This document shows positions 32,651 through 44,525 of a DNA stretch of 64,000 bases, one piece after another. Every line of letters starts with the position of its first letter. The stretch's first letter is position 1. The notes below the pieces were generated by a model. That model searched no databases. It saw only the letters and a program-made list of their open reading frames with translations, and was not told where the DNA came from. The position numbers were made by a program, and so were the translations under genes. Source of the stretch: Megalonaias nervosa (taxonomy: Eukaryota > Mollusca > Bivalvia > Unionida > Unionidae); contig JAECUM010004354.1 of the NCBI GenBank assembly GCA_016617855.1, forward strand, positions 1-64,000. Reading direction: 5' to 3'.

Positions 32651-34500
32651 ATAGCATTCCCTAGAATATGAGGTTGGGGTGAAGGAGCCTAAAATACCAC
32701 CAGACAAACTTTATTGGGATTGGGCCCTATCAGTAAGTCTTTGGGAGAGCAGGAGCCAAATTTCTTGCTTCACTACTTACATTGATATTGATATTTTACT
32801 GTAAATATATTCTGTTCATTAGACAAGGCACATTAATTGCCTCGACATGATAAAAATGTAATGTGCTGCTGTGTTGCAAGATTTCCAAAACAAACCATGA
32901 ATTGCATTCAGGTTTCATTCACATGCTTCAATTGTTATGATTCTTCAAATTTCACTCACAGTATCATCATAACTGAAAGACAATGTTAGTACATTTAATG
33001 TTAAGCACTGTACAGAAGTTTTAATGTTTTCATCACTAATTTGATTGCTTCCATAATGCTGTTTTCAATATTTAGTTAATAAAATTCCAAAACTTAGTAT
33101 AAACTTAATTTTTCAGTATCAGTGTAATGTTGAGATGCGTTATTAAGGTTAACATTGTAGACAAGTTCATTTTTTTTGTTTTTTTTTACTTTTCATCATT
33201 ACTGAAGTATGACATGAAATTGAACAGTATTTTCATTTCTTATACTGTCACAATCATTCATTCAAATATATGTCCTAACAGTGATTTCTCATTTTAACCA
33301 AATGTGTTCTTAGATTTAAATATAAAAACAAATAAAACACCGACATGTACAGTAAAGAAATCATTGAACTTTGTATGATTAAATATGGACAGAAGTAACT
33401 CTGAGTTACTTTGATTTAAATGAAAATGTATCAAATATAACACTTGCATATGTGACTTTCTTAGTTTCTCTTTGTCATCTGTCATTGTCATGTTCTGATA
33501 ACTGAATACATATAGTTATATGCAAATGTGATACAACTGAATACATATAGTTACATGCAAATGTGATACATATTTAAATTTACGCCCATGTGTACACATA
33601 TGAAAAAAACTGAACATGACAGTATTTCTTACGATTGTTTTGTATGTGTATATATAATCTCAAATGAGTTCATTAATAAGAAATAAATTATGTAACATTC
33701 ATATCGACTGATTCAAGAGTTCAGCATCTAGTATCAATTATACTTGGACATCAGCTTAAACATATTCTACATACACTTTGTACAGTATTAGTACTGAAAG
33801 ACATGCCAGCCTATTACGATGCATGTAGTTTTCATTATAATTATTTAATATACATCAAAAGAATGTGACTCAGACTTGGTTAAGTGTTAATCAGTGAGCT
33901 TCATAAAGTATATGTATGTGAATCAGTGAAGTCTTCATAAAGTATATGTATGTGCAGTCCTTTAGGAGAATAGAGGGTTTCTACATAAGAAAAACTAAAA
34001 TGGGGGTTATGTAGTTAGAATGAACATTTTCAAAGGATTTTTTCCAACATCAACAGATTTCAACTAAATTGGATGACACAAAACACTTTGAATGGTCTTG
34101 AATATCCTTTATCATTCAGATAGTAATGGTATCTTCCAACACATATATGCACACACACACACATTAAGAACAACCTCTAAAACAAACTTGCTTCAAAAAT
34201 AAATTGTAGTAGTTTTTACTGACATCAAAAATCTCAGTATTTTAACAACATGGTGTTTGTAAAAAATATTTCAAAAGACAGACTGCATGAATGATAAATG
34301 GCTTCATACTAAGATTGCTTTGCTGACTGAAAAAATTAATTCAATCACATATACACTTATTGATATACAGCAACCTTCATAAACTAGGTTGTTTGCCAGT
34401 GTTACATTATCACAGCTTTCTCATTTTCATCCTATTTGCAGATGGCTTACTTATATCGAATATGTAATATCAAACGAGCTGTCATGAAATAAAACCAGAC
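32651..34500. other. No gene seen
   Basis: AT-rich, no supported gene or recognised repeat. A small direct repeat around tgaatacatatagtta lies at 33500-33560 and another around cataaagtatatgtatgtg at 33900-33960. Confidence 0.6.
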
Positions 34501-35717
34501 AATTCTTGCTTCACAGACACCAATTACTGGGCTCAGGTCCAACCTGCTTTGTACAACCTGAGAGAGTCCAAAGACTTAGTTGTTGTATTACCCACAGGAT
34601 ATGGAAAAACTTTATTTTTGAACTGATTCCTTTCTACCTTCAGTGCAATGTCGTAGTACTGGAACATCTCAATGCCATTCTTAATCAGCTTTGCTCCTCA
34701 TTTGATGGGCATGTGATACGTGTCACTAAACATTTTCAAGATCACAGTACCTTATACATGGGTGAATTTTTGTATATGGTTGGACACCCAGAAGATATAC
34801 TGGATAAAAATATTCTTGAATGTCTACTTGAGGCTGAATGGACAAAGCAGCAAGTATTGATGAGGCCCACTGCATTCTGCAGTGGCAGGATGAATTTAGA
34901 CTTGTATACAAGGAGATTAAAAATCTTCAGGCTCTTTTCTCAGTTTGTATAATATGTGCTATGACAGGAACTATTAATAAAGGCAGCATCAAATCTATCA
35001 AGGAAGAGTTAAAACTTTCCAGATGCAGCATATTTAACTGTACACCTCTTCTAAGAAAACACATCAGTTTGCTGGTAAGAAGACGACCTCCATATTCAAG
35101 TGACACAACACCAACTTCCCCTTATGACTGTGTTCTCAAATCAGTGTTTGAGGACCTTATTAGAACAAAGGAGAATGGAACATGCTTTCCTGTCACAATA
35201 GTCTACACAAGACTTGTATGGTGTGGTAAAGTTATTGAGCAAGCTAAGCTACTTCTAGGTGATCAACTGTACAATGGAGAAAAAAAGGAAGAAAATTGCA
35301 TTGTTGTGCAATACCATTCTCCACAATATAACAAAGTAAATGAATATATTCTGTGCTATCTTTCAAGTAAAAACAATCGCATAAAAATCATTTTTGCGAC
35401 AATTGCAGTTGGAATGGGGGCAGACCTTAGAAAGGCGCATACAGTGATTCATGCTGGATCCCCATCTTCGGTGGAATGTATACTCATGCATACCATAAAA
35501 TCAGTCTTTGTTGTATGTATATTAAGTCTGAAAATATCTACAATTTGATACCTGCATATTTCTACTGCCTCAGATATAAGAGTTGGAGTCTCTTGGTCCT
35601 TTAAGAAAAGGTCTGTGCACAAAACAGCAATAGAAAATAAACTTCTTCCTTGTGTTCTCAATTAATTTACCAGTTCAGTTTGTTTAGAATCCAATACTAG
35701 GTTTTCTTGTGTGTTTG

Positions 35718-35774
<57 letters not shown>
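35718..35774. repeat. (AT)n microsatellite
   Basis: AT run in the gap between helicase motifs V and VI. Confidence 0.95.
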
Positions 35775-35776
<2 letters not shown>

Positions 35777-37048
35777 TCGTCAAGTCTGCTTATATGCATG
35801 GTTCATCACATGTAAAGCCATACATTGTTTAGAATGTTCTATTTGAGTATATTGGTATTCTAGGATAGAACCATGGACTCTCTCTAGAATAAAGAAATAC
35901 GTATTTTCATTTCACTTCAGACTATGTTGAAGAGGTTGGTTGAGCAGGAAGGGATGGCCTTAAAGCTGAAGCCATATTTTTTTACAACAATAATGACTTA
36001 TCTTCAAAACTTCTTGAGAAGGATATGAAAGGATATTTAACACTTGAAACTGGCTGAGATGCCAATTTTTGAATAACTATTTTGACTGTCCATATGAGGC
36101 AGTTGAATTTATATGCTGTAACCTTTGTCAAAATGATGCACTTGGAAATGCATTTGGTATGAAACAGATTGCAGGACAAAATCAAATAGATACCTTGTGC
36201 ATATGGCTTTAAAGGAATATGTGAGAGCTGATATATCTGGTGAAATTGCATTTCACCTGAATGATAATTTACTCAACGCATAACTGAAACATTTGATATT
36301 ATACCTATGGACATAAATGAAATTGTAGAGTACAGTCCCACCCGTTTATGTCGACATCCTCGGGCCCGAGGAAATATTGTCGACATAGGCGGATGTCGAG
36401 ATAAGTGTTTGGGGGGGGGGGGTCACAAAAAGATACAAGTTAAATTCGTCAGTAAGGGGTGACCTGTCGTCAGTGAGTAGCATTTACACTGTTGAGAAAA
36501 GAAACAATGGAAATGTTGAGTACATGAAGACAAAACCAGTGTGAAAGACACTTGTATATTGACAAATTACATTTTGGTTACCTTTGTGTAATAAAATCCA
36601 CAATAGAATATTGCATCGGTCACATCCTGATATGAAAAACATTACGATATTCAATGTCAGCATTATCACATAGTTATTTACATGCTTCAAGTACATGTAC
36701 ATGTACTTAAATTGGCCTAGATTTTGGTCAGTCTGTTCCCAGCTTATTGAGGCTACCAAGGGGATGGGGCTATTCACAGGGAAATGAAAACCTGTCAACA
36801 AGTTGATTTAAACAGTACATTTATTTAGTTACAGAAGTCATCGTGAAAAGTACATAAAAGCGAACAAGCGATATGCGGCTGATATGATTAATGAAGGCGT
36901 AAAATTGCATACATTGACACATGCTAATGAGGTATTAAAAGAAAACGATTCTTACAATACAATATTGTAACAATGTCTGCTCAAGTGGTATACATTTAAA
37001 ATACGTTCCGGAGATAACAAGTTAGGAATTCTCTCAAAATACAAATAG

Positions 37049-37302
37049 GGGCCCCGAGTGGCCGAGTGGTCTAAAGCGCTGATCGTTACGGATCACTGCC
37101 ATCTCACCTCTGTCTGCGTGAGTTCGAGTCCAGGCTCGGCTAACGTGGGTACGTGAGAAAGCCTGCCAGTAGCTTCTCGTGGGTCGGTGGTTCTTCCAGG
37201 GGTTTTCCAGGGTTCTTCCTCCACCATTAATACTGGCCGCCATGTATAGCCTATCTAGTGCTGAAAAATGGCGTTAAACCCTATAACAACAACAACAACA
37301 AC
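37049..37302 (+). repeat. tRNA-derived SINE, family A, intact, with 12-bp target duplication
   Basis: The head ccgagtggccgagtgg has the A-box form of a Leu/Ser tRNA gene, the B box is gagttcgagtcc, and the body and 3' end run to ggcgttaaaccc plus an AAC tail. Perfect flanks aaaatacaaata at 37037-37048 and 37303-37314 show target-primed insertion. It lies in the 3' flank of the pogo transposase, so it is younger than that transposon. Confidence 0.93.
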
Positions 37303-37502
37303 AAAATACAAATACACCGTACATGTAGCAGTAAAAGATTTTAATGACAAATACAATGACCTTTAATTGAGCTTATCTATAGCATAATCAATGCATAAAA
37401 TTACAATAAAATTTAATTTAATTTAAATTTAAATTTAAATTAAATGTTGTTAGCACAACAAGTGGGCACGGGAGATAACGAGAGTGCATGCATTTCTGAA
37501 CT

Positions 37503-39020
37503 TCATGCAAGCTTCTTCTGTTTGAACCTTGATAGTTGTTCTGTCTGGAGAAGACGCTGCAACTTTTCCAAGTGACCAAGCGCTTCTTCCGATATTACCA
37601 ATGAGTTTGACTGCGCAAAAAATCTTGTCAAACCATCGCACATTGAAAAGGCCTCTCTGCATGAAACACATGGCAAAGGTGGTGTTTCCGATTCATCATT
37701 AGCATCAGTATCAATGTTGTCTTCAGTGCCGTCGTCTGAAACGTAATCCATTTTGACGGCAGCAATAATGTCATCATCTGCTAGAGCTGCTCGGCATTGT
37801 TCCTTGTCATCTGTTTCAATAGCCATCCGAACAAACTCATTCATCGGAATTCCAATGCCTTCATATAAGCCATCTTCTTCAAGACTATGTGGGATATCTG
37901 ATGGGGAGAATCCATGAAATTCCTCGTTTTCGGGAAAGAAAGCGTGCATAAAGCAGTTCTGTATGGTCTCTGGCTTCACTAATCCCCAAGCTTTCCTCAA
38001 GTTGTAGAGAGCCCCAAGCAAATCTTCCTTAAATTCTTCTTGCTGATCAATCGCAGCCAGCTTTTTGTGGGCGAGAAGTTTTCTATAATGAAGCTTTAGA
38101 TTCTGGATGATTCCTTGATCCATCGGCTGTATGAGTGACGTGGTATTGGGCGGAAGAAAAATTAGTTGGACGTGTTGGAGATCGTCCACACGTGGGTGCG
38201 CAGAACAATTATCCACAAGCAAGGCAATTTTTCTTCCTTGCACTTTCATTTTTCTGTCGAGTTTCCTTATCCACTCCATAAAAATGTCCGACGTTATCCA
38301 AGCATTTGTGTTCGCATAATAATCCACAGGAAGGTGGTGCACATTTTTAAAACAGCGAGGCTTCTTAGACTTGCCAATAACTAGAAGTGGCATTTTATCA
38401 TTGCCAATCATGTTCGATGTGACTAGAACAGAGTTGTGGTCTTTAGGCTGTTTCCAACCAAAACATGGTTGACCTAATAAAGCAGTTTCGTCCGCATTGT
38501 ATATATCCTCAGACTTATAATTCTGCAATATATCTTTAAGTTGGGCTTTCCATCCATCAAGCTGCGATGTGTCTGCTGAGTTGGCTTCTCCATAAATCCT
38601 TTTGTATCCGATGTTGTGACGAACTTTAAACCGACTGAACCAACCACTTGTTGCAGCGAAGTTCTCCACACTAAGTTTTTTCGCAAATTCTTTCGCTTTT
38701 TCGATGATCATATCACGATCTATGGATAAAGTGGAATGTGCAATGCGGGTTTCATTGAACCATTTTGCTGTGGCTTCCTCCACGTCTTCAAATTTAGCAG
38801 TCTTCTGTTTCTTCCTTTGGGTAGCGCAGTTACCTTCAACGTAGTCTTTCTTTATAGACTCAGCAGCTTTCATCCATCCTGACAGGGTGTTATGTTTAAG
38901 AGAAATTTTTTCACAGACATCTTTGCGAGATGCCCCACCCTCAACTTCCTTAACAACCTGATATTTAGTTTCCAAAGACTGTAAATTTAATCTGCGTTTT
39001 ACACTGCCGTTGGCAGCCAT
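37503..39020 (-). CDS. Pogo/Tigger-type transposase
   Basis: An open frame of 505 codons from the ATG at 39018-39020 (MAANGSVKRRL). An upstream in-frame ATG at 39056 would add 12 residues, but the MAANGSVKRR start fits the family better. Order: CENP-B-type helix-turn-helix (about 10-60, VCEKISLKHNTLSGWMK), a second Tc5-type DNA-binding helix-turn-helix (about 85-150, SGWFSRFKVRHNIG), then the DDE domain. The acidic triad is seen as NADET, LLVDNCSAH and QPMDQGII, with 30 residues between the second and third Asp. After NADETALL about 13 residues usual in the family (the segment with LLP) are missing, so catalysis may be impaired although the frame is unbroken. An acidic tail follows. Confidence 0.93.
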   Translation of the reverse strand: MAANGSVKRRLNLQSLETKYQVVKEVEGGASRKDVCEKISLKHNTLSGWMKAAESIKKDYVEGNCATQRKKQKTAKFEDVEEATAKWFNETRIAHSTLSIDRDMIIEKAKEFAKKLSVENFAATSGWFSRFKVRHNIGYKRIYGEANSADTSQLDGWKAQLKDILQNYKSEDIYNADETALLGQPCFGWKQPKDHNSVLVTSNMIGNDKMPLLVIGKSKKPRCFKNVHHLPVDYYANTNAWITSDIFMEWIRKLDRKMKVQGRKIALLVDNCSAHPRVDDLQHVQLIFLPPNTTSLIQPMDQGIIQNLKLHYRKLLAHKKLAAIDQQEEFKEDLLGALYNLRKAWGLVKPETIQNCFMHAFFPENEEFHGFSPSDIPHSLEEDGLYEGIGIPMNEFVRMAIETDDKEQCRAALADDDIIAAVKMDYVSDDGTEDNIDTDANDESETPPLPCVSCREAFSMCDGLTRFFAQSNSLVISEEALGHLEKLQRLLQTEQLSRFKQKKLA

Positions 39021-39200
39021 CGTAAATATAAATAAAGTTAAAAAGGAAACTTTCACAGCACAATAGACTTGTTTTAATCACCGATCACTCTGGAAAATGC
39101 AAGAATCGATCAGATTTCATTGCTTTTATTTAAGTCTCCGCGAGAAGCCAACTTTATAGGACCAAGCAAAAGCCTGGGATTTTTTTAATCCGAACACGAC

Positions 39201-39548
39201 ATTAAAGCCTGGCGGCAAGATCAACTAATTGTTGAATAAAGTACAGGTCAGAACTGGCCGCTTGACGACATAAATGATTAGGCGGGTAAATTAAAGCCTG
39301 GCGGCAAGATCAACTAATTGTTGAACAAAGTATGGGTCGTAAATGGCAGCTGGTCGACATAAATGATTAGGCGGGTAAATTAAAGCCTTGCGGCAAGATC
39401 AGCTAATTGTTGAACAAAGTATGGGTCGTAACTGGCTGCTGGTCGACATAAATGATTAGGCGGGTAAATTAAAGCCTGGCGGCAAGATCAACTAATTGTT
39501 AAACAAAGTATGGGTCGGAACTGGCAGCTTGTCGACATAAATGATTAG
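39201..39548. repeat. 89-bp tandem repeat, four copies, inside the pogo element
   Basis: Units start attaaagcctggcggcaaga and end gacataaatgattaggcggg. Most carry gtcgacataa, the same word as in the terminal repeats. They lie upstream of the transposase start, so they may act as subterminal binding sites or promoter elements. Confidence 0.9.
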
Positions 39549-39833
39549 AAAACAAAGGATTTGTTCAAGCTGGGACCAAGGGATTCTGTCGACATGTACG
39601 TTTATTTTTTTATCTCGACGCCGACATAAGTATGACAATTTTGGTAGCAATAGTAGACCAAGGGACCGGGACTTTGCTTTTTTGTCGAAATAGGCAGCTT
39701 GTCGACATAAGTGATATCGATATAAGTGGGTAGGACTGTATTAGAACATTCCAAGGTACACTGCTGATTTACTGAATGCAATACTTGTTACCTTTAGGAA
39801 ATAAAAAGTTATTCAGACCAAGCAAGTAAATGT

Positions 39834-40158
39834 CGACCGCTCTGGTGGCCTAGTAGTTAGAGCATCTATCTTGTATGTGTTAGGTCACAGGTTCAAACCC
39901 CGGCGGAGTATACCAAAGACTTATAAACATGATAGAAACAGCTGCCTCACTAGGCACTCAGCATTAAGAGGTTAAGTGTTAGTACTGGTAGCCTGGTATC
40001 AGGATAATGCTACTGGGTGGGACATGATGCTATATGTCTGCAGCATGGTGTCCCTGTGTTAGACATCGCTATAAAATGTCACACTACAGACACCGTAGCG
40101 ATATGACTGAGAAATTGGTAAAGCTAGGTTAAAAATGCAAATCACACACACATACACA
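39834..40158 (+). repeat. tRNA-derived SINE, family B, with 11-bp target duplication
   Basis: Head ctggtggcctagtagttaga is an A-box-like tRNA start; aggtcacaggttcaaacccc holds the B box. A ~200-bp body ends in a CA-rich tail. Flanks caagtaaatgt at 39823-39833 and 40159-40169 are identical. Confidence 0.92.
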
Positions 40159-40704
40159 CAAGTAAATGTATGACCTGTCACCCTGCTTGATTCAAATCCG
40201 TTTTAATTTTTTATTGACTATGACCTTGCCAACAGGACAGAATAAAGGTGGGCATCAGTGTAGGTGAAAGCATAATTTAAAAATAAGACCATTGTCTCCC
40301 ACCCCATCACCTCGAATTTGGGATCTGACTTTAACAACAAGTCATTCATCATTCTCAAATTACCTTAAACTTGTATCAGGAGCAGGAGACAGTTTGTGTG
40401 AAGACAAGAAATATATGACATTAATAGCTTCAGAATTTGGGAATTGTATCACAGGAGGAAAAAGATAAGCCCTAACTTACCTGTTGAAGACACTATCACT
40501 ATAGAACAAATGAGCGATGCCTATGTCTTGCCTCTGCCAAAGTTGGAAATACAACTAGAGAAATGTTGTACAAATTGCTTACTTAAACAAACCACCAATT
40601 CCCCATCATCTCACATGGGAGGGGGGATTATTCTGATGATATTGATTAGCAAGTGTGGTACTAGTGCGTGACTGCAGGTGTAAGTACAAAAAGGGGCAAT
40701 AACT

Positions 40705-41022
40705 TTTGTGTGTGTGTGATTAGATTTTTAATGTAGCTTGAAAAAATGTTCAGTCATATCACTACAATGTCTGCAGTGTGGCAGTTTATAGTGATGTCTT
40801 GCACTGGGGCATAATGCCACAGACATTTATCACGTCTCACCCAGTCACATTATACTGACACCAAACTCACCAGTCCTAACACTAACTTTTTAATGCTGAG
40901 CACCAAGCGAGGCAGCTGCCAGTACCATTTTCATAAGTCTTTGGTATGACTTGTCTGGGATTCAAACCTGTGACCTGCATCCAAGGTGGATGCTCTAACC
41001 ACTTAGGCCATCGGAGCAGTTA
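40705..41022 (-). repeat. tRNA-derived SINE, family B, inverted, with 9-bp target duplication
   Basis: Reverse complement of the same family as 39834-40158, with head gctccgatggcctaagtggt at the right end and a GT run (the CA tail) at the left. Flanks gcaataact at 40696-40704 and 41023-41031 match. Confidence 0.92.
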
Positions 41023-41284
41023 GCAATAACTACTGCAAAATTTATAACAACACTGATTAATCCATGTTTGCACCATCATAAGATGACTATGCATGTAATA
41101 TGTACAGTTTATCACATATTTTTGTCATTCACTAAGAATAATGGCAGACAACTCTGTAATTTATTCTACTGAGGTTTAATTTAAAATGGGCTGCTATTCG
41201 TATGTATTGTGGCAGATGATGGTTCTGGAAAATTCCATGATGGAGGTTTACTGATTGTTTTTAGAATTTTAATGTTACTTTCCA

Positions 41285-42795
41285 GATTCAAAATCCAGTC
41301 TAACTTTGTGATAATCGATCCAGGACTCAAACTCAAGTCCATTTACTGAATCTGCTGGTGCCTGTATACTTTTGTGAGCATTGAGAGACCTGCCTGAATG
41401 TGGTACAAAAGGTTTCACTTCTCGCAGATCATCATATATCATTTTCAACTCATCAGTATGAGTTTCTCTGCTTGCGATAGCCTGCCCTCATTTTTACATC
41501 AGATACACTGTCAAAATTATCAGCAATGTTGTCCATGACAGCTACTGCTTTAGATCTGGCCAGTAGGTTTTGTCTTTGTTGATTGGGCCTAGTCCTTTAA
41601 GCATTTTCCTGGTCCTTTTTACAAGGTGTTCCATTGCAAGATCTGCTGGTATATGACTGTCTTTCTTCCCCCTGATGTTGACAAAAAGGCCATAGATACT
41701 ATGATATGCAGTGCGCAAACTATATGATGCTTGCTGATGGCATAATTGGTGCAAGATTTCTAAAGCATATTTACTTCTGCTGTTATGACTCGTGAACATC
41801 ATGTATTTAAGGCAACCAAGTAACCTGTCCCTGTCAGGTCTGTGTATCACATCCAAACGCTCCATGTACAGTAACCAACCTGTAACACAGTATGGCCATC
41901 CTGTTGCACATGATCAGTGTCCATTGGTTTTAAAACTGTCTGTTTTCCTCGCTTCAAAACATATATAGTTTTAACTTCCTCACTGCTAACTTTAACTTGA
42001 ATGGGGATCAGTGAATCCTTGACAGTTTCTTCCACAATCATGTAAATCTTGTGCCCTGAGAAGACATACATTGCAATAAAATGATCCGTAGTCTGCTGGA
42101 GCCACATATCTGTTATAAGGTCTGGAGGTATGTTCTTGGTTGGAGTACTGTTTATATCACAAAGTCCAAAGAAATCTTTGTCTACATCATAATGATTCTT
42201 CACATCAGAGTTCACATCATGCCGCTTATATGAATTCTCTTTCCATTCATAGAGAATTCATAGTTGAAAACTATTCAAACTTCTGACAAGCCATTGTCAA
42301 GAAATTCATAGCTGTATGCCAGAGTTCAAAAGTAACTGGATAAAGACCCCTAAGTCTCTCTCTGGCATCAAAAGCACCTTGATGTCATCCTTTTGCACCA
42401 CTAAATCTCTCCCTGGTCAATTGATCACCACCTATATGCACTGGAGGATGATCTGTGTATCCATAGATGACTTCATCTATTGTTTCATTGCATGACTGCA
42501 TTATCTTACAGACATCAATATACTGTTGTTCATTGTAAGGAAGAACTGGAAGTGGAACTATGACTGATTTATCTGCAGGCTCCTCAGAAAATTCACCTTC
42601 AATTTCACTACAATAGAAATCTTTAAACTTTTTCAGAAAGGGGAGATAATCCACTGCTGCATTTAAAATCAGGGTTGTGTAGTTGGATTTTAACCTTCTC
42701 TGATCTCTCTCTGAAGGAGATAGCTGATCCAAGGCTAGGTCTTGAACCGATCCCTGTGGCTGGTCTGGTAGATTGGCAAAATTCATGTGTTGCAC
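41285..42795 (-). pseudogene. DUF6589-type protein, decayed
   Basis: Three open pieces on the minus strand give successive parts of one protein: 42795-42385 (VHIGGDQLTRERFSGAK, preceded by VLPYNEQQYIDVCKIMQ), 42215-41847 (NSDVKNHYDVDKDFF) and 41865-41542 (KYALEILHQLCHQ, then FVNIRGK and DLAMEHLVKRTRKML). The GGDQLTRERF and NI..DL.MEHL patterns are typical of DUF6589 proteins, an animal family of unknown function expanded in some invertebrates. Stops after RERFSGAKG, a frame change near 41850 and further C-terminal text down to about 41285 in shifted frames mark it as broken. Confidence 0.65.
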
Positions 42796-42859
42796 AATAG
42801 CAGCAGATGCAAACCAATGTTTTGTCCCTCCATAATAATTTTCCCTTTGATGTCACACC

Positions 42860-43670
42860 CCAGTTTTAAAGTTTACATTGGCCCCAACAATTCTGAAAAC
42901 TCATCCTTCCCTGACTGCTAACTGCAGCTCCTTAAAATATGAATTGATTAATTTTTCATCTTCTCTAATGGTAGCTTCATAGCTACTGGACACACCCAGA
43001 ATCTGCAATCTATCAAAACCTGTTGGGAACAAGAAAAAAAATCTATGAAACCTTTTTGTATCATATTCCCATACTGATGTCTCCTATTATTTATACTAGA
43101 GAAAAGGTCTCATATGCTTCAATGTATCTACAGTAAAAGGTAAGATATTGAACCTGACCGCTGAAACATAAAATATTGCCATCTGTGATAGCTGACTGCT
43201 TATAAAATTGACAAATGTATAATAAACTAGCAGCATGTGAGTGATCAGCCAGACATATGATTTGAACCTGAATGTGTCTACAGATGCTCAGCCACTAAAG
43301 TTTAAATGATAATTACTGGAACTTGGTTATGCTGGTTACATTCCTAAGCATTAAGGTTATGCACTTAACATTCAGCTAACAAGGGTTTGAAATTTTACTC
43401 ATCCTTTATCTATATAAAATTTCACGTTATTACCTGTTATTTAATCTAAAAAACAGGTAAATAGAACTGGAAATGGCTTGTATATTCCTCAGAAACTTAA
43501 TTACAGGGGAGAATAAAACTTTCTTAAAGCTGTTATTGTCACCTTGTAAGACCTCCATTAGGTGAGTTTTCCTTTAGAAATCTGAAAAGGGTAAGGAAAG
43601 GGCCAGAAATAATGAACATATAAAACATGAAAACAATTTTGAAAAACAAAATAATATCATTCAGAACTAT
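42860..43670. other. No gene seen
   Basis: Could hold upstream exons of the DUF6589-type gene, but no conserved text was recognised. Confidence 0.5.
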
Positions 43671-43674
43671 ATAA

Positions 43675-43854
43675 GGGGTGTCCCATTTAAACATACATGG
43701 TACCCAGGGAAGGCAGTTTTTAAAAAAATATATGCCAGGGTACTTTGATTTCACACAGTTCATTTTAAAATGATAAGAAAATTGCATCTATGGGTGAGTA
43801 CCCCATTTTAAAAGTGCCTTCCCTGGGTCCCATGTATGTTTTAATGGAACAGCC
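43675..43854. mobile_element. ~180-bp MITE with ~50-bp inverted arms
   Basis: 43676-43726 and 43804-43854 are reverse complements with few differences, sharing acatacatgg and acccagggaaggca. The flanking ataa on both sides may be the target duplication. No coding capacity. Confidence 0.8.
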
Positions 43855-44231
43855 ATAACAAATTCACATGCAAGATTTTGAAAATATACATGCAGAATAT
43901 CAACAAGTATTTCACCCTGGCATGCTGTGATCTGCATGAAGCTCCTGAACATATAGAAAAGTTCATATAAAGATTTTTTAAAACACACACCATACCTATT
44001 CAATACAAAAACGTCAAAGGATTACACAACCACAAGCTATATGACTGTACATGCTACAACCCAATAATCAAAAATATTAGGCTATGTAGGTCAGTGGACT
44101 TTCTTCAAAATGTTTTCCTTCAAAATAAACACATCAATCTAGTTTCAGAGCCAAAATCTGCATGAAAATAGTAGACAGAAACTTCCAGGTGATCATATTG
44201 TTTGCTTAGGTGTGATTGATTTAATGTTGTT

Positions 44232-44372
44232 GCTGTGAACTTATTGCCATTTCTCAGTTTAACTGGTGGAGGAAGAACCCAGGAAAACCCTGGGAAGAAC
44301 CACCGACCCATGGGAAGCTACTGGCAAGCTCCTCACCCACACTGGCCAAGTGAGACTTGAACCCAAAACCAC
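44232..44372 (-). repeat. SINE family A fragment, inverted
   Basis: Contains reverse-complemented family-A text (ctggtggaggaagaaccc, gaagctactggcaagct, cttgaaccc). The 3' core ggccgccatg is missing. Confidence 0.75.
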
Positions 44373-44525
44373 ATTCCATTATTTTTTTATAGTGTGGCCT
44401 TGGATTTAATGACTTCGCATGCACTAATAAAATTTAATTACTCAACAATATTAATTAATTAGTTCTAAATGTCAATCTTTATTATGGCACATATGCTTTA
44501 ACATCAGTGACAACAAAAACTGAAA

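Larger units (their letters stand above)
36333..39738 (-). mobile_element. Complete pogo/Tigger-type DNA transposon, 3.4 kb
   Basis: Ends are inverted: CAGTCCCACCCGTTTATGTC on the left, and CAGTCCTACCCACTTATATC as the reverse complement of the right, each bordered by TA (36331-36332 and 39739-39740), the Tc1/mariner-type target duplication. Both subterminal zones and an internal array repeat the word gtcgacata, a candidate transposase-binding site. One open transposase frame lies inside on the minus strand. The element sits inside a RecQ-like helicase relic and itself hosts a SINE. Confidence 0.92.
34530..39800 (+). pseudogene. RecQ-like DNA helicase, decayed and interrupted by a pogo element
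   Basis: Superfamily-2 helicase motifs appear in order but in different frames: LVVVLPTGYGKT (motif I, near 34580), DEAHCI with Leu-Gln-Trp after it (motif II, near 34860), MTGTI (motif III), a VTIVYTR strand (motif IV), FATIAVGMGADL (motif V, near 35395) and AGRDG (motif VI, near 35950). Cysteine-rich FICCNLCQND near 36110 fits a RecQ zinc-binding region. An (AT)n-bearing gap, perhaps an intron, lies at 35550-35920. Frame text continues to 36330 (DIIPMDINEIVE) and resumes after the transposon at 39741 with NIPRYTADLLNAI. Frameshifts and stops make it non-functional. Confidence 0.78.

Noticed and set aside
37049..37140. tRNA-Leu or tRNA-Ser gene
   Set aside because: A and B boxes are present, but the sequence continues into a SINE body with a 12-bp target duplication, so it is a SINE head.
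38131..38384. Plus-strand frames opposite the transposase
   Set aside because: Shadows of the minus-strand transposase coding sequence.
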